Counted from the stretch's first letter, positions 8,386-17,748 are shown. The stretch: DNA of 36,867 nucleotides from Bacteroidales bacterium UBA5762 (GCA_002418865.1 DIEY01000028.1:7998-44864); one strand, 5' to 3'. Made by a program: numbers and translations. Notes: generated by a model not told the origin, from the sequence alone.

Positions 8386-9705
8386 ATGGATTATAAAGTC
8401 CAACAAGCTTATAGAATTGTAGGTGGCAAAACACTAAGGGGAGAAATTACCCCGCAAGGAGCTAAAAATGAGGCTCTTCAAGTGATTTGTGCTACATTGC
8501 TTACTTCAGAAGAAGTAATAATTCATAATGTACCCAATATTCTCGATGTATTGCGACTTATAGAGTTGCTCGAAGGGCTTGGAACGAAAGTATCCAAAAT
8601 CGATGAAAATTCATGGAGTTTTCGTTCTATGGATATTCATCTCGACTATATGCAATCCAATGAATATCGTCAAAAAGCAAAAGCCTTAAGGGGTTCTATG
8701 ATGATAGTTGGGCCATTACTAGCTCGTTATGGCATGGCTTTTCCGCAAAAGCCTGGAGGCGATAAAATCGGACGCCGCCGAGTAGATACGCATTTCTATG
8801 GTTTGCAAAAACTTGGAGCAAAGATTATTGAAGATGCTGAAAGCCATCTTTTTGCCTTAGAAGCCAAAAAACTTGAAGGGACTTATATTTTGCTCGATGA
8901 AGCCTCTGTAACTGGAACGGCTAATATTGTCATGGCAGCTACACTGGCAGCAGGAACTACCACACTTTTTAATGCAGCCTGCGAACCTTATATAGTTCAG
9001 CTTTGCAAAATGCTCAACCGAATGGGAGCTCGAATAAGTGGAATAGGTTCTAACTTACTCACAATAGAAGGAGTAGAACAATTAGGAGGCACCTCCCATA
9101 CATTGATGCCCGATATGATTGAGGTAGGAAGTTTTATTGGCCTCGCTGCCATGACGCAATCACAGTTGATTATAAAAAATACCGATTATCAATCCTTAGG
9201 AATTATACCAGAAATTTTCAGTCGTCTCGGGATAGAAACTTATCCCCAGGGAAACGACATCATAGTGCCAGCTTTACAACATTACGAAATCGAATCATTT
9301 CGGGATGGTTCTATTATGAGCATTGCGGATGCTCCCTGGCCGGGTTTCACTCCCGATTTAATCAGCATTGCTCTGGTGGTAGCTACTCAGGCTAAAGGCA
9401 GTGTTCTCATTCATCAAAAAATGTTCGAGAGTCGTTTATTTTTTGTAGATAGCCTCATCGATATGGGTGCCCGTATTATTCTTTGTGACCCTCACCGTGC
9501 TACTGTGATTGGACTCGATTGGCAGTACCGTCTTCGTGGAATTCGAATGAGTTCCCCCGATATACGCGCCGGAGTTGCTCTACTTATTGCAGCACTCTCC
9601 GCCAAGGGTGAAAGTATCATCGAAAATATAGAGCAAATTGACAGAGGATACGAAAACTTCGATACTCGCTTAAAAGCACTCGGAGCTGACATTGAACGCA
9701 TCTAA
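8386..9705 (+). CDS. murA: UDP-N-acetylglucosamine 1-carboxyvinyltransferase (MurA), Asp-type active site
   Basis: First committed step of peptidoglycan synthesis: transfer of enolpyruvate from PEP to UDP-GlcNAc, in the cytoplasm. The 439 residues cover the whole EPSP-synthase-like double domain. PQGAKNEALQ (23-32) carries the substrate-binding Lys-Asn pair; the general acid/base Asp lies in the segment DAPWPGFTPDL; the conserved Arg is in SSPDIRAGVALL. The active-site loop reads PGGDKIGRRRVD (123-134), so the residue equivalent to E. coli Cys115 is Asp126 (codon 8761-8763). In other MurA enzymes (for example Mycobacterium and Chlamydia) Asp at this place keeps activity but prevents alkylation by fosfomycin. 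It follows a DUF4290 gene by 4 bases. Confidence 0.95.
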   Translation: MDYKVQQAYRIVGGKTLRGEITPQGAKNEALQVICATLLTSEEVIIHNVPNILDVLRLIELLEGLGTKVSKIDENSWSFRSMDIHLDYMQSNEYRQKAKALRGSMMIVGPLLARYGMAFPQKPGGDKIGRRRVDTHFYGLQKLGAKIIEDAESHLFALEAKKLEGTYILLDEASVTGTANIVMAATLAAGTTTLFNAACEPYIVQLCKMLNRMGARISGIGSNLLTIEGVEQLGGTSHTLMPDMIEVGSFIGLAAMTQSQLIIKNTDYQSLGIIPEIFSRLGIETYPQGNDIIVPALQHYEIESFRDGSIMSIADAPWPGFTPDLISIALVVATQAKGSVLIHQKMFESRLFFVDSLIDMGARIILCDPHRATVIGLDWQYRLRGIRMSSPDIRAGVALLIAALSAKGESIIENIEQIDRGYENFDTRLKALGADIERI

Positions 9706-9768
9706 TCCTTACTTATGCTGCCATTTTGACTTCCTCTATTCCAAGGCATTATTTTTGCTAAAAGTTTG

Positions 9769-9787
9769 CGGTTATTTTTCATAACCG
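9769..9787. promoter_or_regulatory. Dyad upstream of grpE-dnaJ
   Basis: CGGTTAT-TTTTC-ATAACCG is a perfect 7-bp inverted repeat with a 5-base loop, 56 bases before grpE. It is not followed by a T-run, so it is more likely an operator or leader hairpin than a terminator for murA. It does not match the CIRCE operator (TTAGCACTC-N9-GAGTGCTAA). Confidence 0.4.
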
Positions 9788-9842
9788 TAGGGATTTACTT
9801 TAAATTTCAATGTCTAATAAAGTGTAAAAAATAAGGTAAGTT

Positions 9843-10538
9843 ATGTTCGATACAAACAATATGCAACCCCAAGATTCAGGAGAACCCATAGAAAATGAAA
9901 ATATAAAGAGTGATCATCTCGAGGAAAACAGCCAGCAACCTAAAGCTACTACCTCGAATGAAACAGCTAATCAAGCTTATGACGTTAAGAATACAAGGAG
10001 AAAACGTAGAAATAAAAACAGTATGCCTTTAGCCGATATGCCTGAATTAATTGAATCGGAGGCCAAAGTGAAAGAATTGGAAAAAGGAAATAAGAAATTA
10101 CAAGAAGAGATTTCCGAATGGAAGGATAAATTTTTGAGATTATTTTCTGAATTCGATAATTTTAAGAAACGCAATGCACGTGAGCGTCTAGAACTCACCA
10201 AAAGTGCCAACACTAGCTTAATTGTCAAATTATTGCCCGTGCTCGACGATTTCGAACGGGCTTTAGATTCGTTGAACCAAGGTGATAATGAGGTATTAAA
10301 ACCCTATCATGATGGTATAGAATTAATTTATAATAAATTTTATCGATTACTCGAAAAAGAAGGATTGAATCCTATTGATAAGGTAGGTGAGCCATTTAAT
10401 ACGGATTATCATGAAGCCTTGACAACTATCCCTGCTCCCAATGAAGAAATGAAAGGGAAGGTAGTGGAAGTCATCGAGAAAGGTTACATGCTACACGACA
10501 AGGTTATACGTTTTGCCAAGGTAATCGTTGGCAGTTAA
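9843..10538 (+). CDS. grpE: Nucleotide exchange factor GrpE
   Basis: Cochaperone that releases ADP from DnaK. Of 231 residues the first ~75 are polar, low-complexity and mixed in charge (disordered arm). From about 76 a long heptad-rich helix (KVKELEKGNKKLQEEISEWK) forms the dimerising coiled coil. The family core follows: RLFSEFDNFKKRNARERLEL, then LLPVLDDFERALDSL. The C-terminal beta domain contains the GrpE signature region GEPFNTDYHEALTTIPAPNEEMKGKVVEVIEKGYMLHDKVIRFAKVIV (read in parts). ATG 9843 is the first in-frame start and gives a normal length. It is followed 30 bases later by dnaJ, the usual Bacteroidota grpE-dnaJ operon; dnaK is not in the window. Confidence 0.95.
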   Translation: MFDTNNMQPQDSGEPIENENIKSDHLEENSQQPKATTSNETANQAYDVKNTRRKRRNKNSMPLADMPELIESEAKVKELEKGNKKLQEEISEWKDKFLRLFSEFDNFKKRNARERLELTKSANTSLIVKLLPVLDDFERALDSLNQGDNEVLKPYHDGIELIYNKFYRLLEKEGLNPIDKVGEPFNTDYHEALTTIPAPNEEMKGKVVEVIEKGYMLHDKVIRFAKVIVGS

Positions 10539-10568
10539 AAAATTGAACGAAAGGAAGGTATATAATTT

Positions 10569-11735
10569 ATGGCCAAAAGAGATTATTATGAAGTTTTAGA
10601 AGTTCCGCGCAATGCTACTGAGGAAGAAATAAAGAAAGCATACAGGCAGAAGGCGATGAAATTTCATCCCGACCGTAATCCGGGTGATAAGGATGCAGAA
10701 GAAAAATTCAAGGAAGCTGCCGAGGCCTATGAGATTTTGAGTGATCCTGAAAAACGGAAGAGATACGATCAGTTTGGACACGAAGGTGTTGGCGGAGCTG
10801 CAGGCGGGGGCTTTAGTGGCCATGGCATGACGATGGAAGATATTTTCTCGAATTTTGGCGATATTTTCGAATCGTTTGGCGGTTTTGGAGGGTTTGGCGG
10901 ATTTGGCGGAAGCTCACGTACGCGCAGCCGAAAAACAGGAAGCCGTGGAAGCAATTTGCGTGTAAAAGTTGCTCTTACGCTGGAAGAAATTGCCAAGGGA
11001 ACTCACAAAAAACTAAAGGTTAATAAATACATCAAGTGTCAAGCTTGTAATGGCACGGGTGCAAGGGCTGGTAGTTCTCCTCATGTATGTCCAACCTGCA
11101 GGGGTACAGGCCAAATTATTCAAACCACGAATACTTTTCTTGGCCGTATGCAGACTACGTCTACTTGCCCACAGTGCGGAGGTGAAGGACGCATTATTAC
11201 CGATAAATGCCCCCAATGTTATGGCGATGGCATAGTAAAAGGGGAAGAAATTATTGAAGTGGATATTCCAGCTGGAGTTGCCGACGGAATGACCCTAAGC
11301 CTCAACGGAAGAGGTAATGCTGGGCCGAAGGGAGGGCCTGCAGGCGATCTCCTTATCGTAGTCGAAGAATTACCCCATCCCGATTTTCAACGAGAAGGTA
11401 ACCATCTTCTATATGAATTATGCATCAGTATATCCGACGCAATATTAGGCACTACAGCCGAAGTACCTACCCTCGAAGGAAAAGCTCGAATAAAAATTGA
11501 ACCCGGAACCCAAGCAGGAAAAATCCTTAGACTTAAAGGGAAAGGATTGCCAGATGTAAACTCTTACAAAAGAGGCGACCTGTTAGTTACGACTAATATT
11601 TGGATTCCTAAAAATCTTACGTCATCTGAGCGCGAAATGATAGAAAAACTTCGATTCTCCGAAAATTTTAAACCCCAGCCCGATAAAAAAGAAAAAACTT
11701 TTTTTACACGTATGCGTGAATTCTTCAATTCTTAA
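10569..11735 (+). CDS. dnaJ: Chaperone protein DnaJ
   Basis: Type I Hsp40 that delivers substrates to DnaK and stimulates its ATPase. Residues 1-70 form the J domain with the essential HPD tripeptide (FHPDRNPGD). A Gly/Phe-rich linker follows (SFGGFGGFGGFGG around 105-120). The zinc domain has four CxxCxGxG repeats: CQACNGTG, CPTCRGTG, CPQCGGEG and CPQCYGDG, all eight cysteines intact. C-terminal substrate-binding domains run from about 225 to 360. At 388 residues it has the normal full length. It is co-transcribed with grpE (30-base gap) and would be expected to be heat-induced, though no known heat-shock operator is recognised upstream. Confidence 0.97.
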   Translation: MAKRDYYEVLEVPRNATEEEIKKAYRQKAMKFHPDRNPGDKDAEEKFKEAAEAYEILSDPEKRKRYDQFGHEGVGGAAGGGFSGHGMTMEDIFSNFGDIFESFGGFGGFGGFGGSSRTRSRKTGSRGSNLRVKVALTLEEIAKGTHKKLKVNKYIKCQACNGTGARAGSSPHVCPTCRGTGQIIQTTNTFLGRMQTTSTCPQCGGEGRIITDKCPQCYGDGIVKGEEIIEVDIPAGVADGMTLSLNGRGNAGPKGGPAGDLLIVVEELPHPDFQREGNHLLYELCISISDAILGTTAEVPTLEGKARIKIEPGTQAGKILRLKGKGLPDVNSYKRGDLLVTTNIWIPKNLTSSEREMIEKLRFSENFKPQPDKKEKTFFTRMREFFNS

Positions 11736-11766
11736 AAACTTTTAGAACGCTTAAGCATTGCACTTC

Positions 11767-12705
11767 ATGGATTTAATTCGCACAGAGGAAATTTCTAAAC
11801 GATACGGCAATTTTGTGGCTCTCGATCATATCAGCATCTCAGTCCCTAAAGGAAGTATCTTTGGTCTATTAGGCCCTAACGGCGCTGGTAAAACCACTTT
11901 CATCCGCATCATTAATCAAATTATTGCTCCTGACCACGGAACAGTATTCTTTAATGGAGAGGCATTGAAACCCCAACACACCGACAAAATAGGCTACCTT
12001 CCCGAAGAAAGAGGCTTATATAAAAAGATGAAAGCCGGCGAACAAGCCATCTACTTGGCTAGACTAAAAGGAGTTCCTCAACACGAAGCCGTATCTCGAC
12101 TCAAATATTGGTTCAAGAAATTCGACATACAAAACTGGTGGGATAAAAAAGTAGAAGAGCTCTCCAAAGGCATGCAACAAAAGATTCAATTTATTATCAC
12201 CATACTTCATCGGCCAGAACTTTTGATTTTTGACGAACCTTTTAGTGGTTTCGACCCTATCAACGTTGATCTTGTTAAAAATGAGATTTTAAGACTCAAA
12301 GACGAGGGCGCAAGCATCATTTTTTCGACTCATAACATGGAATCGGTGGAACAATTATGCGATAATATCGCCTTGATTCATCAATCGAAAGTAGTTCTCA
12401 GTGGTAGAGTAAACGAAATTAAAAGCCAATTCAGTCAAAATCTATTTGAAATCGAATCTCCTCAACACGACATAAATTCTATTATACCCCTTTTGCCCCA
12501 AGGCATTCATTACAAAAATACTGAAAGCAATACATCCATGTATAAACATTATTTTAAACTGGATACCAATTTAGGCCCTAATGACCTGCTGAAATCATTA
12601 TTGCCCTATATGCCTATTGTTGGTTTTCATGAGCTTCTTCCTTCTATGCACGATATTTTTGTTTCTACCATTCAAAATGGTTCTTTATCGGAAAACCAAA
12701 TCTGA
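11767..12705 (+). CDS. ABC transporter ATP-binding protein, NatA-like
   Basis: Cytoplasmic ATPase of an ABC-2 type exporter. Walker A is GPNGAGKTT, the ABC signature is LSKGMQQKIQ, Walker B is LLIFDEPFSGFDP and the switch His lies in STHNM. The C-terminal ~95 residues form the DUF4162-like tail common in NatA/CcmA-type proteins. A TTG at 11758 would add three residues; ATG 11767 (MDLIRTEEISKRYGNF) is preferred because family members begin close to the first beta strand. The next gene, 9 bases downstream, is its membrane partner. The closest functional analogues are Na+ (NatAB) and drug exporters, but the substrate is not determined. Confidence 0.92.
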   Translation: MDLIRTEEISKRYGNFVALDHISISVPKGSIFGLLGPNGAGKTTFIRIINQIIAPDHGTVFFNGEALKPQHTDKIGYLPEERGLYKKMKAGEQAIYLARLKGVPQHEAVSRLKYWFKKFDIQNWWDKKVEELSKGMQQKIQFIITILHRPELLIFDEPFSGFDPINVDLVKNEILRLKDEGASIIFSTHNMESVEQLCDNIALIHQSKVVLSGRVNEIKSQFSQNLFEIESPQHDINSIIPLLPQGIHYKNTESNTSMYKHYFKLDTNLGPNDLLKSLLPYMPIVGFHELLPSMHDIFVSTIQNGSLSENQI

Positions 12706-12714
12706 CTATAGTAT

Positions 12715-14049
12715 ATGAGCAAAATATCCCTCATCATCGAGCGAGAATACATGACCAGAGTCAAGAAAAAAACTTTCGTCATTATGACCATTCTTGGACC
12801 TATTCTGATAGCTGCGCTTTGGATAGTTCCCATCTATGTCTCAACTTTAAGCCAAGGGATGAAGACCGTAGAGATTCTCGATGAAACGGGATTGTTTTTC
12901 GATCAATTCCAATCTGATGAGCATATTCGTTTTATTCCCATCTTCACCGATTTGGAAACTGCCAAAAAAGGGCTGATAGCTTCGGGTGATGATGCGTTGG
13001 TTTATATCCCTCGCACGGAGTTAAATGTACCGGTAACGGCTATTTTATATTCTACTTCTCAAACCGGTATGGACATTAAAACCGTAGTAAGGGAAAATCT
13101 ACGTAAGCAGGTCGAAGCCTTGAAACTGAAGGCCAAAAATATTGACCCCGAGATTTTGACCTCCATTAAGACAAGTATAATTATTAACTCAATAAAAATT
13201 GACAAAGACGGTTCAGAAGTCAAATCATCTGAGGAAATCAGTCTGGCTTTAGGTTTACTTTCTGGGCTCATTATCTATATGCTGATTTTTATGTTCAGCT
13301 CGCAGGTGATGCGGGGGGTAATCGAAGAAAAGGCCAATCGTATAGTCGAAGTTATCGTTACCTCGATAAAGCCCTTTCAACTGATGATGGGAAAGATCAT
13401 AGGGGTTGGGTTAGTCGGCATTACCCAATTTGTTTTATGGATTATATTTACGGCTGCTATTATTTTTGGATTTCAGATAGCTCATCCCACATTCAAACAA
13501 AATGTTGCACAAATAGAAAATTTTACAGCCACTGCTCCAGCATCTTCAGCTCAATCGATAAATATGAATGAAGAAGTAACCATGGATCCCAATGTTTTTA
13601 CACAAGCCTTCGAGGGAATTCAATCCGTAAATATTCCTCTGGTTTTATTGACGTTCATCATTTTCTTTTTAGGGGGTTATTTGCTGTATTCGGCTTTATT
13701 TGCTGCTATTGGGGCAGCCGTCGACAACGAAGCCGATACTCAGCAATTTATGCTACCGGTTACCATACCTTTATTAATTACCATCATCTTATCGGGATTT
13801 GTCATTAATAATCCACAAAGTCAGCTGGCAGTGTGGCTTTCTATCATTCCGTTTACTTCTCCTGTAAGCATGATGATGAGAATACCTTTTGGTGTACCAG
13901 TTTGGCAATTGATTCTATCCATCATATTACTCGTTGCTACTTTCATTATCTGTACATGGATTGCGGGAAAAATCTATCGTACAGGCATATTACTCTATGG
14001 AAAGAAAATAACTTGGGCCGATGTTATCAAATGGGTTTCAATAAAGTGA
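12715..14049 (+). CDS. ABC-2 type permease, NatB-like
   Basis: Membrane partner of the ATPase encoded immediately upstream. Its 444 residues show one N-terminal membrane helix (about 22-45) and a large extracytoplasmic domain (about 50-175). Five or six membrane segments follow, after the family motif FSSQVMRGVIEEKANRIVEVIVTSIKP (quoted in part: MRGVIEEKANRIVEVI). This is the NatB/ABC2_membrane_3 layout. A polar insert of about 50 residues (residues 255-300, NVAQIENFTATAPASSAQSI) lies between two membrane helices. ATG 12715 begins MSKISLIIEREYMTRVKKKTF, the typical beginning for this family. No other partner gene is adjacent. Confidence 0.88.
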   Translation: MSKISLIIEREYMTRVKKKTFVIMTILGPILIAALWIVPIYVSTLSQGMKTVEILDETGLFFDQFQSDEHIRFIPIFTDLETAKKGLIASGDDALVYIPRTELNVPVTAILYSTSQTGMDIKTVVRENLRKQVEALKLKAKNIDPEILTSIKTSIIINSIKIDKDGSEVKSSEEISLALGLLSGLIIYMLIFMFSSQVMRGVIEEKANRIVEVIVTSIKPFQLMMGKIIGVGLVGITQFVLWIIFTAAIIFGFQIAHPTFKQNVAQIENFTATAPASSAQSINMNEEVTMDPNVFTQAFEGIQSVNIPLVLLTFIIFFLGGYLLYSALFAAIGAAVDNEADTQQFMLPVTIPLLITIILSGFVINNPQSQLAVWLSIIPFTSPVSMMMRIPFGVPVWQLILSIILLVATFIICTWIAGKIYRTGILLYGKKITWADVIKWVSIK

Positions 14050-14098
14050 TGCATCTATATAATATTTCTGACACTTCAACTTTTTGAATGATTTAAAA

Positions 14099-14129
14099 TT
14101 GGGAGTAATGAAATAATCTTCTAATTTTG
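14099..14129 (+). promoter_or_regulatory. Bacteroidota-type promoter for secDF
   Basis: TTG at 14099-14101, a 20-base spacer, and TAATTTTG at 14122-14129 reproduce the -33/-7 arrangement of the Bacteroidota primary sigma factor. The start codon of secDF is 41 bases beyond the -7 box. This is one of the two best promoter matches in the window. Confidence 0.65.
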
Positions 14130-14170
14130 CGCCTTCGAAAAAAATTATTAACTATAAATCTATAGAAAGA

Positions 14171-17100
14171 ATGCAGAATAAAGGGGTTGTAAAGTTTTTC
14201 GCAATTCTTTTTGTGTTGGTTTGCTTGTTTCAACTCTCATTTACCTTTGTATCGAGGTATGTAGAATCGAAGGGGAAAAAATATGCCACCAGCCCAAAAG
14301 CACGTACTATAGCCAAACAAATAGCTAAAGATGATAAATTTCGTGAACTTCTTGTCTATGATTCAGTTGTAAAGGCCAGAGAAAATTTTTTCTTCGATTC
14401 CATTGCCGACCAGGTGGTTTACAACATCGGACTTAGAAAATATACTTACAAGGAAGTTAAGGAACGCGAACTCAACCTTGGCCTCGACCTTAAAGGCGGG
14501 ATGAATGTTACTATGGAGGTGTCTGTTCCCGACATCTTAAAAGCCTTATCTAATTACAGTACCGACACTACATTTAATGAGGCCTTACGTTTGGCTCGAG
14601 AAAAACAAAAAAACAGCAATGCCGATTTTTTAGATTTATTTTATGAATCCTTCAGGGAATTGGATCCCAACGGAAGCCTTGCTGCCATTTTTGCCACAAT
14701 GGAGCTGAAAGACAAAGTAAAGTTTAATTCCACCAACGAAGAGGTCATGCAAGTATTGAAACAGGAGACAGCAGGTGCTGTTGACCGAACCTTCAATATT
14801 CTACGTACACGTATCGACCGTTTTGGTGTAGCTCAACCCAATATTCAAAAACTGCAGACAACTGGGCGCATTCTCATCGAATTGCCAGGAATCAAAGACC
14901 CGGACCGAGTTAGAAAATTATTGCAGGGAAGTGCTCGCTTGGAATTCTGGCCTACTTATAATTTCGATGAGGTTTATCAATTTTTCGATGAAGCCGATAA
15001 ACGGCTTTTAACGATTTATAAAGAAGAAGGATTAATTTCAACGGAAGACACTCTAACCTCTGCCGAAGGAAAGCCAACTGATAAATCTGATACGCTACCT
15101 ACCAATGAATCTGATACGGGATTGCTGGCCAGACTGGCCGATAGTGCCAAACTCCAAGAAACAAAACAAACTTCATTCGAAGAATATGCCAAAGAACATC
15201 CCTTATATGCCTATCTAATTCCTTCCTATTATCCAGATGAAAACAATCAGTACCGTCCTGCAAATACTGCTCGTGTAGGAAGTGCTGCCATTAAAGATAC
15301 TGCCCGTATAAACGCCATGCTAAAAAAAGTTAAAGATGTTTTTCCTTCGAATATGCGTTTATACTGGACGGTGAAACCTGATCCCCAACGGCCGGGCATT
15401 CTTGATTTGGTAGCTATTAAAGTGACAAGGCCTGATGGTCAGGCTCCGTTAGGAGGAGACGTGGTTGTAGATGCTCGACAAGACGTCAATCCTACTACGG
15501 GAGGCGTTGAAGTTAGTATGTCGATGAACCGAGAGGGAGCTGCCGAATGGAAAAGGATTACGGCCGAAAATATAGGACGACAAGTAGCCATCGTGCTGGA
15601 TGGATATGTTTATTCGTATCCAGTAGTTCAGTCGGAGATTTCGGGCGGAAGATCTTCTATATCGGGTGGTGGAATGACAGTAGAAGAAGCCAAAGACCTG
15701 GCCAACATCTTACAATCGGGCCGACTACCTGCCCCTGCCCGCATCGTACAAGAAGAAGTCGTAGGCCCCTCACTCGGAAGAGAAGCCATTAATGCCAGTG
15801 TAAAATCTTTCATCGCTGCCTTTTTAATCGTTTTGTTATATATGTTCTTTTATTATAACAGAGGCGGCTTGATTGCCAATCTGGCTTTGTGTTTAAATCT
15901 TTTCTTCATCTTTGGTGTACTTGCTTCATTTGGTGCCGTACTCACCTTACCTGGTATTGCTGGTATAGTACTTACAATGGGTATGGCCGTCGATGCCAAC
16001 GTTATCATCTATGAAAGAATTCTCGAAGAAGTAAGAGCTGGAAAAGGCTTGCGACTGGCAATTGCAGATGGTTATAAAAATTCATACTCCGCTATTATCG
16101 ACGGAAACGTTACAACCTTGCTAACAGGCATCATTCTTTTTATCTTCGGTTCAGGTCCAGTCCAAGGATTTGCTACTACTCTTATCATTGGTATTATATC
16201 TTCTCTCTTTACGGCTATCTTGATATCCAGAGTAATTATGGATTGGTGGGCCAATAAAGGATATAAACTTCAGTTCGATAATAAAATTACGCGAGGTTTC
16301 CTTACCAAAGCACATTTTGATTTTATTGGTATAAGAAAATATGCCTATATATTCTCTATTGCTCTAATCGTGTTAGCCATAGGCTCTTTCATTTTCAAGG
16401 GATTAAATTATGGTGTAGATTTTACAGGGGGACGTACCTACATAGTTCGCTTCGACCGAAATGTAGATGTACCTGAAGTAAGAGAACGCCTTACTAATGA
16501 ATTTGGCGAAACACCTGAAGTAAAGACATTTGGCCCAAACAATCAGGTGAAGATCACAACTAAGTATATGATTAATGAAGAAGGAATTGAGGTCGATTCA
16601 TTGATCAATAGAAAAATATATAATGCACTGAGTGGCTTGTATGCCAATAAAATAAATTTTGAACAATTTGCATCCGACCTCAATCAAAGTGGTAAACTCA
16701 CTGGAATTCTTACCTCCCAAAAAGTTGGACCCACCATAGCCTATGATCTTAGACGAAATGCAATACTGGCTGTATTTTTTGCCTTGATTGGCATCTTTAT
16801 TTATATTGCCACACGATTTAAAAAATGGCAATTTGGATTAGGAGGCGTAACCAGCCTTTTCCATGACACCATCATCATCATTGGACTATTCTCCATCTTC
16901 CATGGTATCTTGCCTTTCAATCTGGAAGTAGATCAGTCATTCATAGCAGCTATTCTAACTATCATCGGTTATTCCATTAACGACACTGTGGTTATATTCG
17001 ACCGAATACGAGAATACAATAAACTTTATCCAAAACGTGACTTAAAAGTGAATATGAATGCAGCTATTAACTCTACCCTTGCACGAACAATGAATACGGC

Positions 17101-17269
17101 TGGAACTACTTTGGTTACTCTACTCATGATGTTTATCTTTGGAGGCGAAACTTTGAGGGGTTTCTTATTCGCCCTTATCCTTGGAATAATTTTCGGAACT
17201 TACTCGTCAGTATTCAACGCAAGTGCCATTGCTTACGATACTATGAAAAACAAGTGGAATAAAAAATAG
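14171..17269 (+). CDS. secDF: Protein translocase subunit SecDF (fused)
   Basis: Membrane-embedded, proton-driven motor that pulls proteins through SecYEG. The 1032-residue chain joins SecD and SecF, as is usual in Bacteroidota. The SecD half has the signature LGLDLKGGMNVTMEV (LKGG at 107-110), a large periplasmic P1 domain, and the six-helix unit containing MGMAVDANVIIYERILEEVR. The SecF half begins near residue 715, with GVDFTGG at 748-754 and a second helix unit with IGYSINDTVVIFDRIREY. The acidic residues of both repeats expected for proton relay are present. A Ser/Thr/Asp/Glu-rich insertion at roughly 295-330 in P1 looks unstructured. It has its own promoter and a strong terminator, so it is monocistronic. 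Confidence 0.96.
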   Translation: MQNKGVVKFFAILFVLVCLFQLSFTFVSRYVESKGKKYATSPKARTIAKQIAKDDKFRELLVYDSVVKARENFFFDSIADQVVYNIGLRKYTYKEVKERELNLGLDLKGGMNVTMEVSVPDILKALSNYSTDTTFNEALRLAREKQKNSNADFLDLFYESFRELDPNGSLAAIFATMELKDKVKFNSTNEEVMQVLKQETAGAVDRTFNILRTRIDRFGVAQPNIQKLQTTGRILIELPGIKDPDRVRKLLQGSARLEFWPTYNFDEVYQFFDEADKRLLTIYKEEGLISTEDTLTSAEGKPTDKSDTLPTNESDTGLLARLADSAKLQETKQTSFEEYAKEHPLYAYLIPSYYPDENNQYRPANTARVGSAAIKDTARINAMLKKVKDVFPSNMRLYWTVKPDPQRPGILDLVAIKVTRPDGQAPLGGDVVVDARQDVNPTTGGVEVSMSMNREGAAEWKRITAENIGRQVAIVLDGYVYSYPVVQSEISGGRSSISGGGMTVEEAKDLANILQSGRLPAPARIVQEEVVGPSLGREAINASVKSFIAAFLIVLLYMFFYYNRGGLIANLALCLNLFFIFGVLASFGAVLTLPGIAGIVLTMGMAVDANVIIYERILEEVRAGKGLRLAIADGYKNSYSAIIDGNVTTLLTGIILFIFGSGPVQGFATTLIIGIISSLFTAILISRVIMDWWANKGYKLQFDNKITRGFLTKAHFDFIGIRKYAYIFSIALIVLAIGSFIFKGLNYGVDFTGGRTYIVRFDRNVDVPEVRERLTNEFGETPEVKTFGPNNQVKITTKYMINEEGIEVDSLINRKIYNALSGLYANKINFEQFASDLNQSGKLTGILTSQKVGPTIAYDLRRNAILAVFFALIGIFIYIATRFKKWQFGLGGVTSLFHDTIIIIGLFSIFHGILPFNLEVDQSFIAAILTIIGYSINDTVVIFDRIREYNKLYPKRDLKVNMNAAINSTLARTMNTAGTTLVTLLMMFIFGGETLRGFLFALILGIIFGTYSSVFNASAIAYDTMKNKWNKK

Positions 17270-17289
17270 CCACAATAATTAGAACCCAT

Positions 17290-17333
17290 ATAATACCCGC
17301 TGGCTATACTGTTAGCGGGTATTATTGTTTTTT
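17290..17333 (+). terminator. Rho-independent terminator of secDF
   Basis: TAATACCCGCT (17291-17301) pairs perfectly with AGCGGGTATTA (17314-17324) around a 12-base loop; one more A-T pair closes the base. A T-rich tail (TTGTTTTTTT) follows. This is the clearest terminator in the window and separates secDF from tatA. Confidence 0.9.
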
Positions 17334-17385
17334 ACACAACCAATCTATCCATAAGAAAAATTTTCCCATTTTGTTAAGTATGTAG

Positions 17386-17393
17386 TAGCTTTG
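17386..17393 (+). promoter_or_regulatory. Bacteroidota-type -7 element for tatA
   Basis: TAGCTTTG fits TAnnTTTG exactly and lies 32 bases before the tatA start, just after the secDF terminator. T-rich stretches upstream could act as -33 box, but none is a clean TTTG at the ideal distance. Confidence 0.5.
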
Positions 17394-17425
17394 TATTTTA
17401 TTTTAGCATTTTACTGAGACCAACT

Positions 17426-17719
17426 ATGCAACTTCCTTTTCTGATTTTCGATATTAGTTCTGGAGAGCTTATTTTGATTTTGCTGGTGGCTCTTATCTTG
17501 TTCGGTCCAAAGCAAATTCCTGCCATTGCTCGATCCATCGGAAAAGGCATAAATGAATTGCGCAAAGCCTCCGATCAATTAAAAAATGAAGTCATACAAG
17601 AATCGAATAAAATAAAGACCGAAATCATTCAAGACGATAATAACCAAAATAATATGGAGAATAAAGAGTTAATAAACCAATCTGAAGAACACAAAAATTC
17701 ATTCCCTCCAGCCGGATGA
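17426..17719 (+). CDS. tatA: Twin-arginine translocase subunit TatA/TatE
   Basis: A 97-residue component of the Tat system, which exports folded proteins. It has the short N-terminal membrane helix (ELILILLVALILF, about residues 12-24) followed directly by the conserved FGP hinge and the amphipathic helix (KQIPAIARSIGKGINELRKA). A polar, Asn/Glu/Lys-rich tail follows. TatA rather than TatB is indicated by the FG pair after the helix and the short length. tatC is not in the window. Its stop (TGA 17717-17719) overlaps a possible upstream ATG of the next gene; the preferred downstream start lies 29 bases after the stop, so co-transcription is likely. Confidence 0.93.
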   Translation: MQLPFLIFDISSGELILILLVALILFGPKQIPAIARSIGKGINELRKASDQLKNEVIQESNKIKTEIIQDDNNQNNMENKELINQSEEHKNSFPPAG

Positions 17720-17748
17720 TGTTTTATATACACAAAGAATTTAATAGG

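Noticed and set aside
9706..9842. CIRCE (HrcA) operator ahead of grpE
   Set aside because: No TTAGCACTC or GAGTGCTAA half-site is present; the dyad found has a different sequence.
17716..17748. ATG start of the PorE-like gene overlapping the tatA stop
   Set aside because: It would put 11 polar residues before the signal peptide; ATG 17749 begins a clean Lys-rich plus hydrophobic signal. The overlap could still reflect translational coupling.
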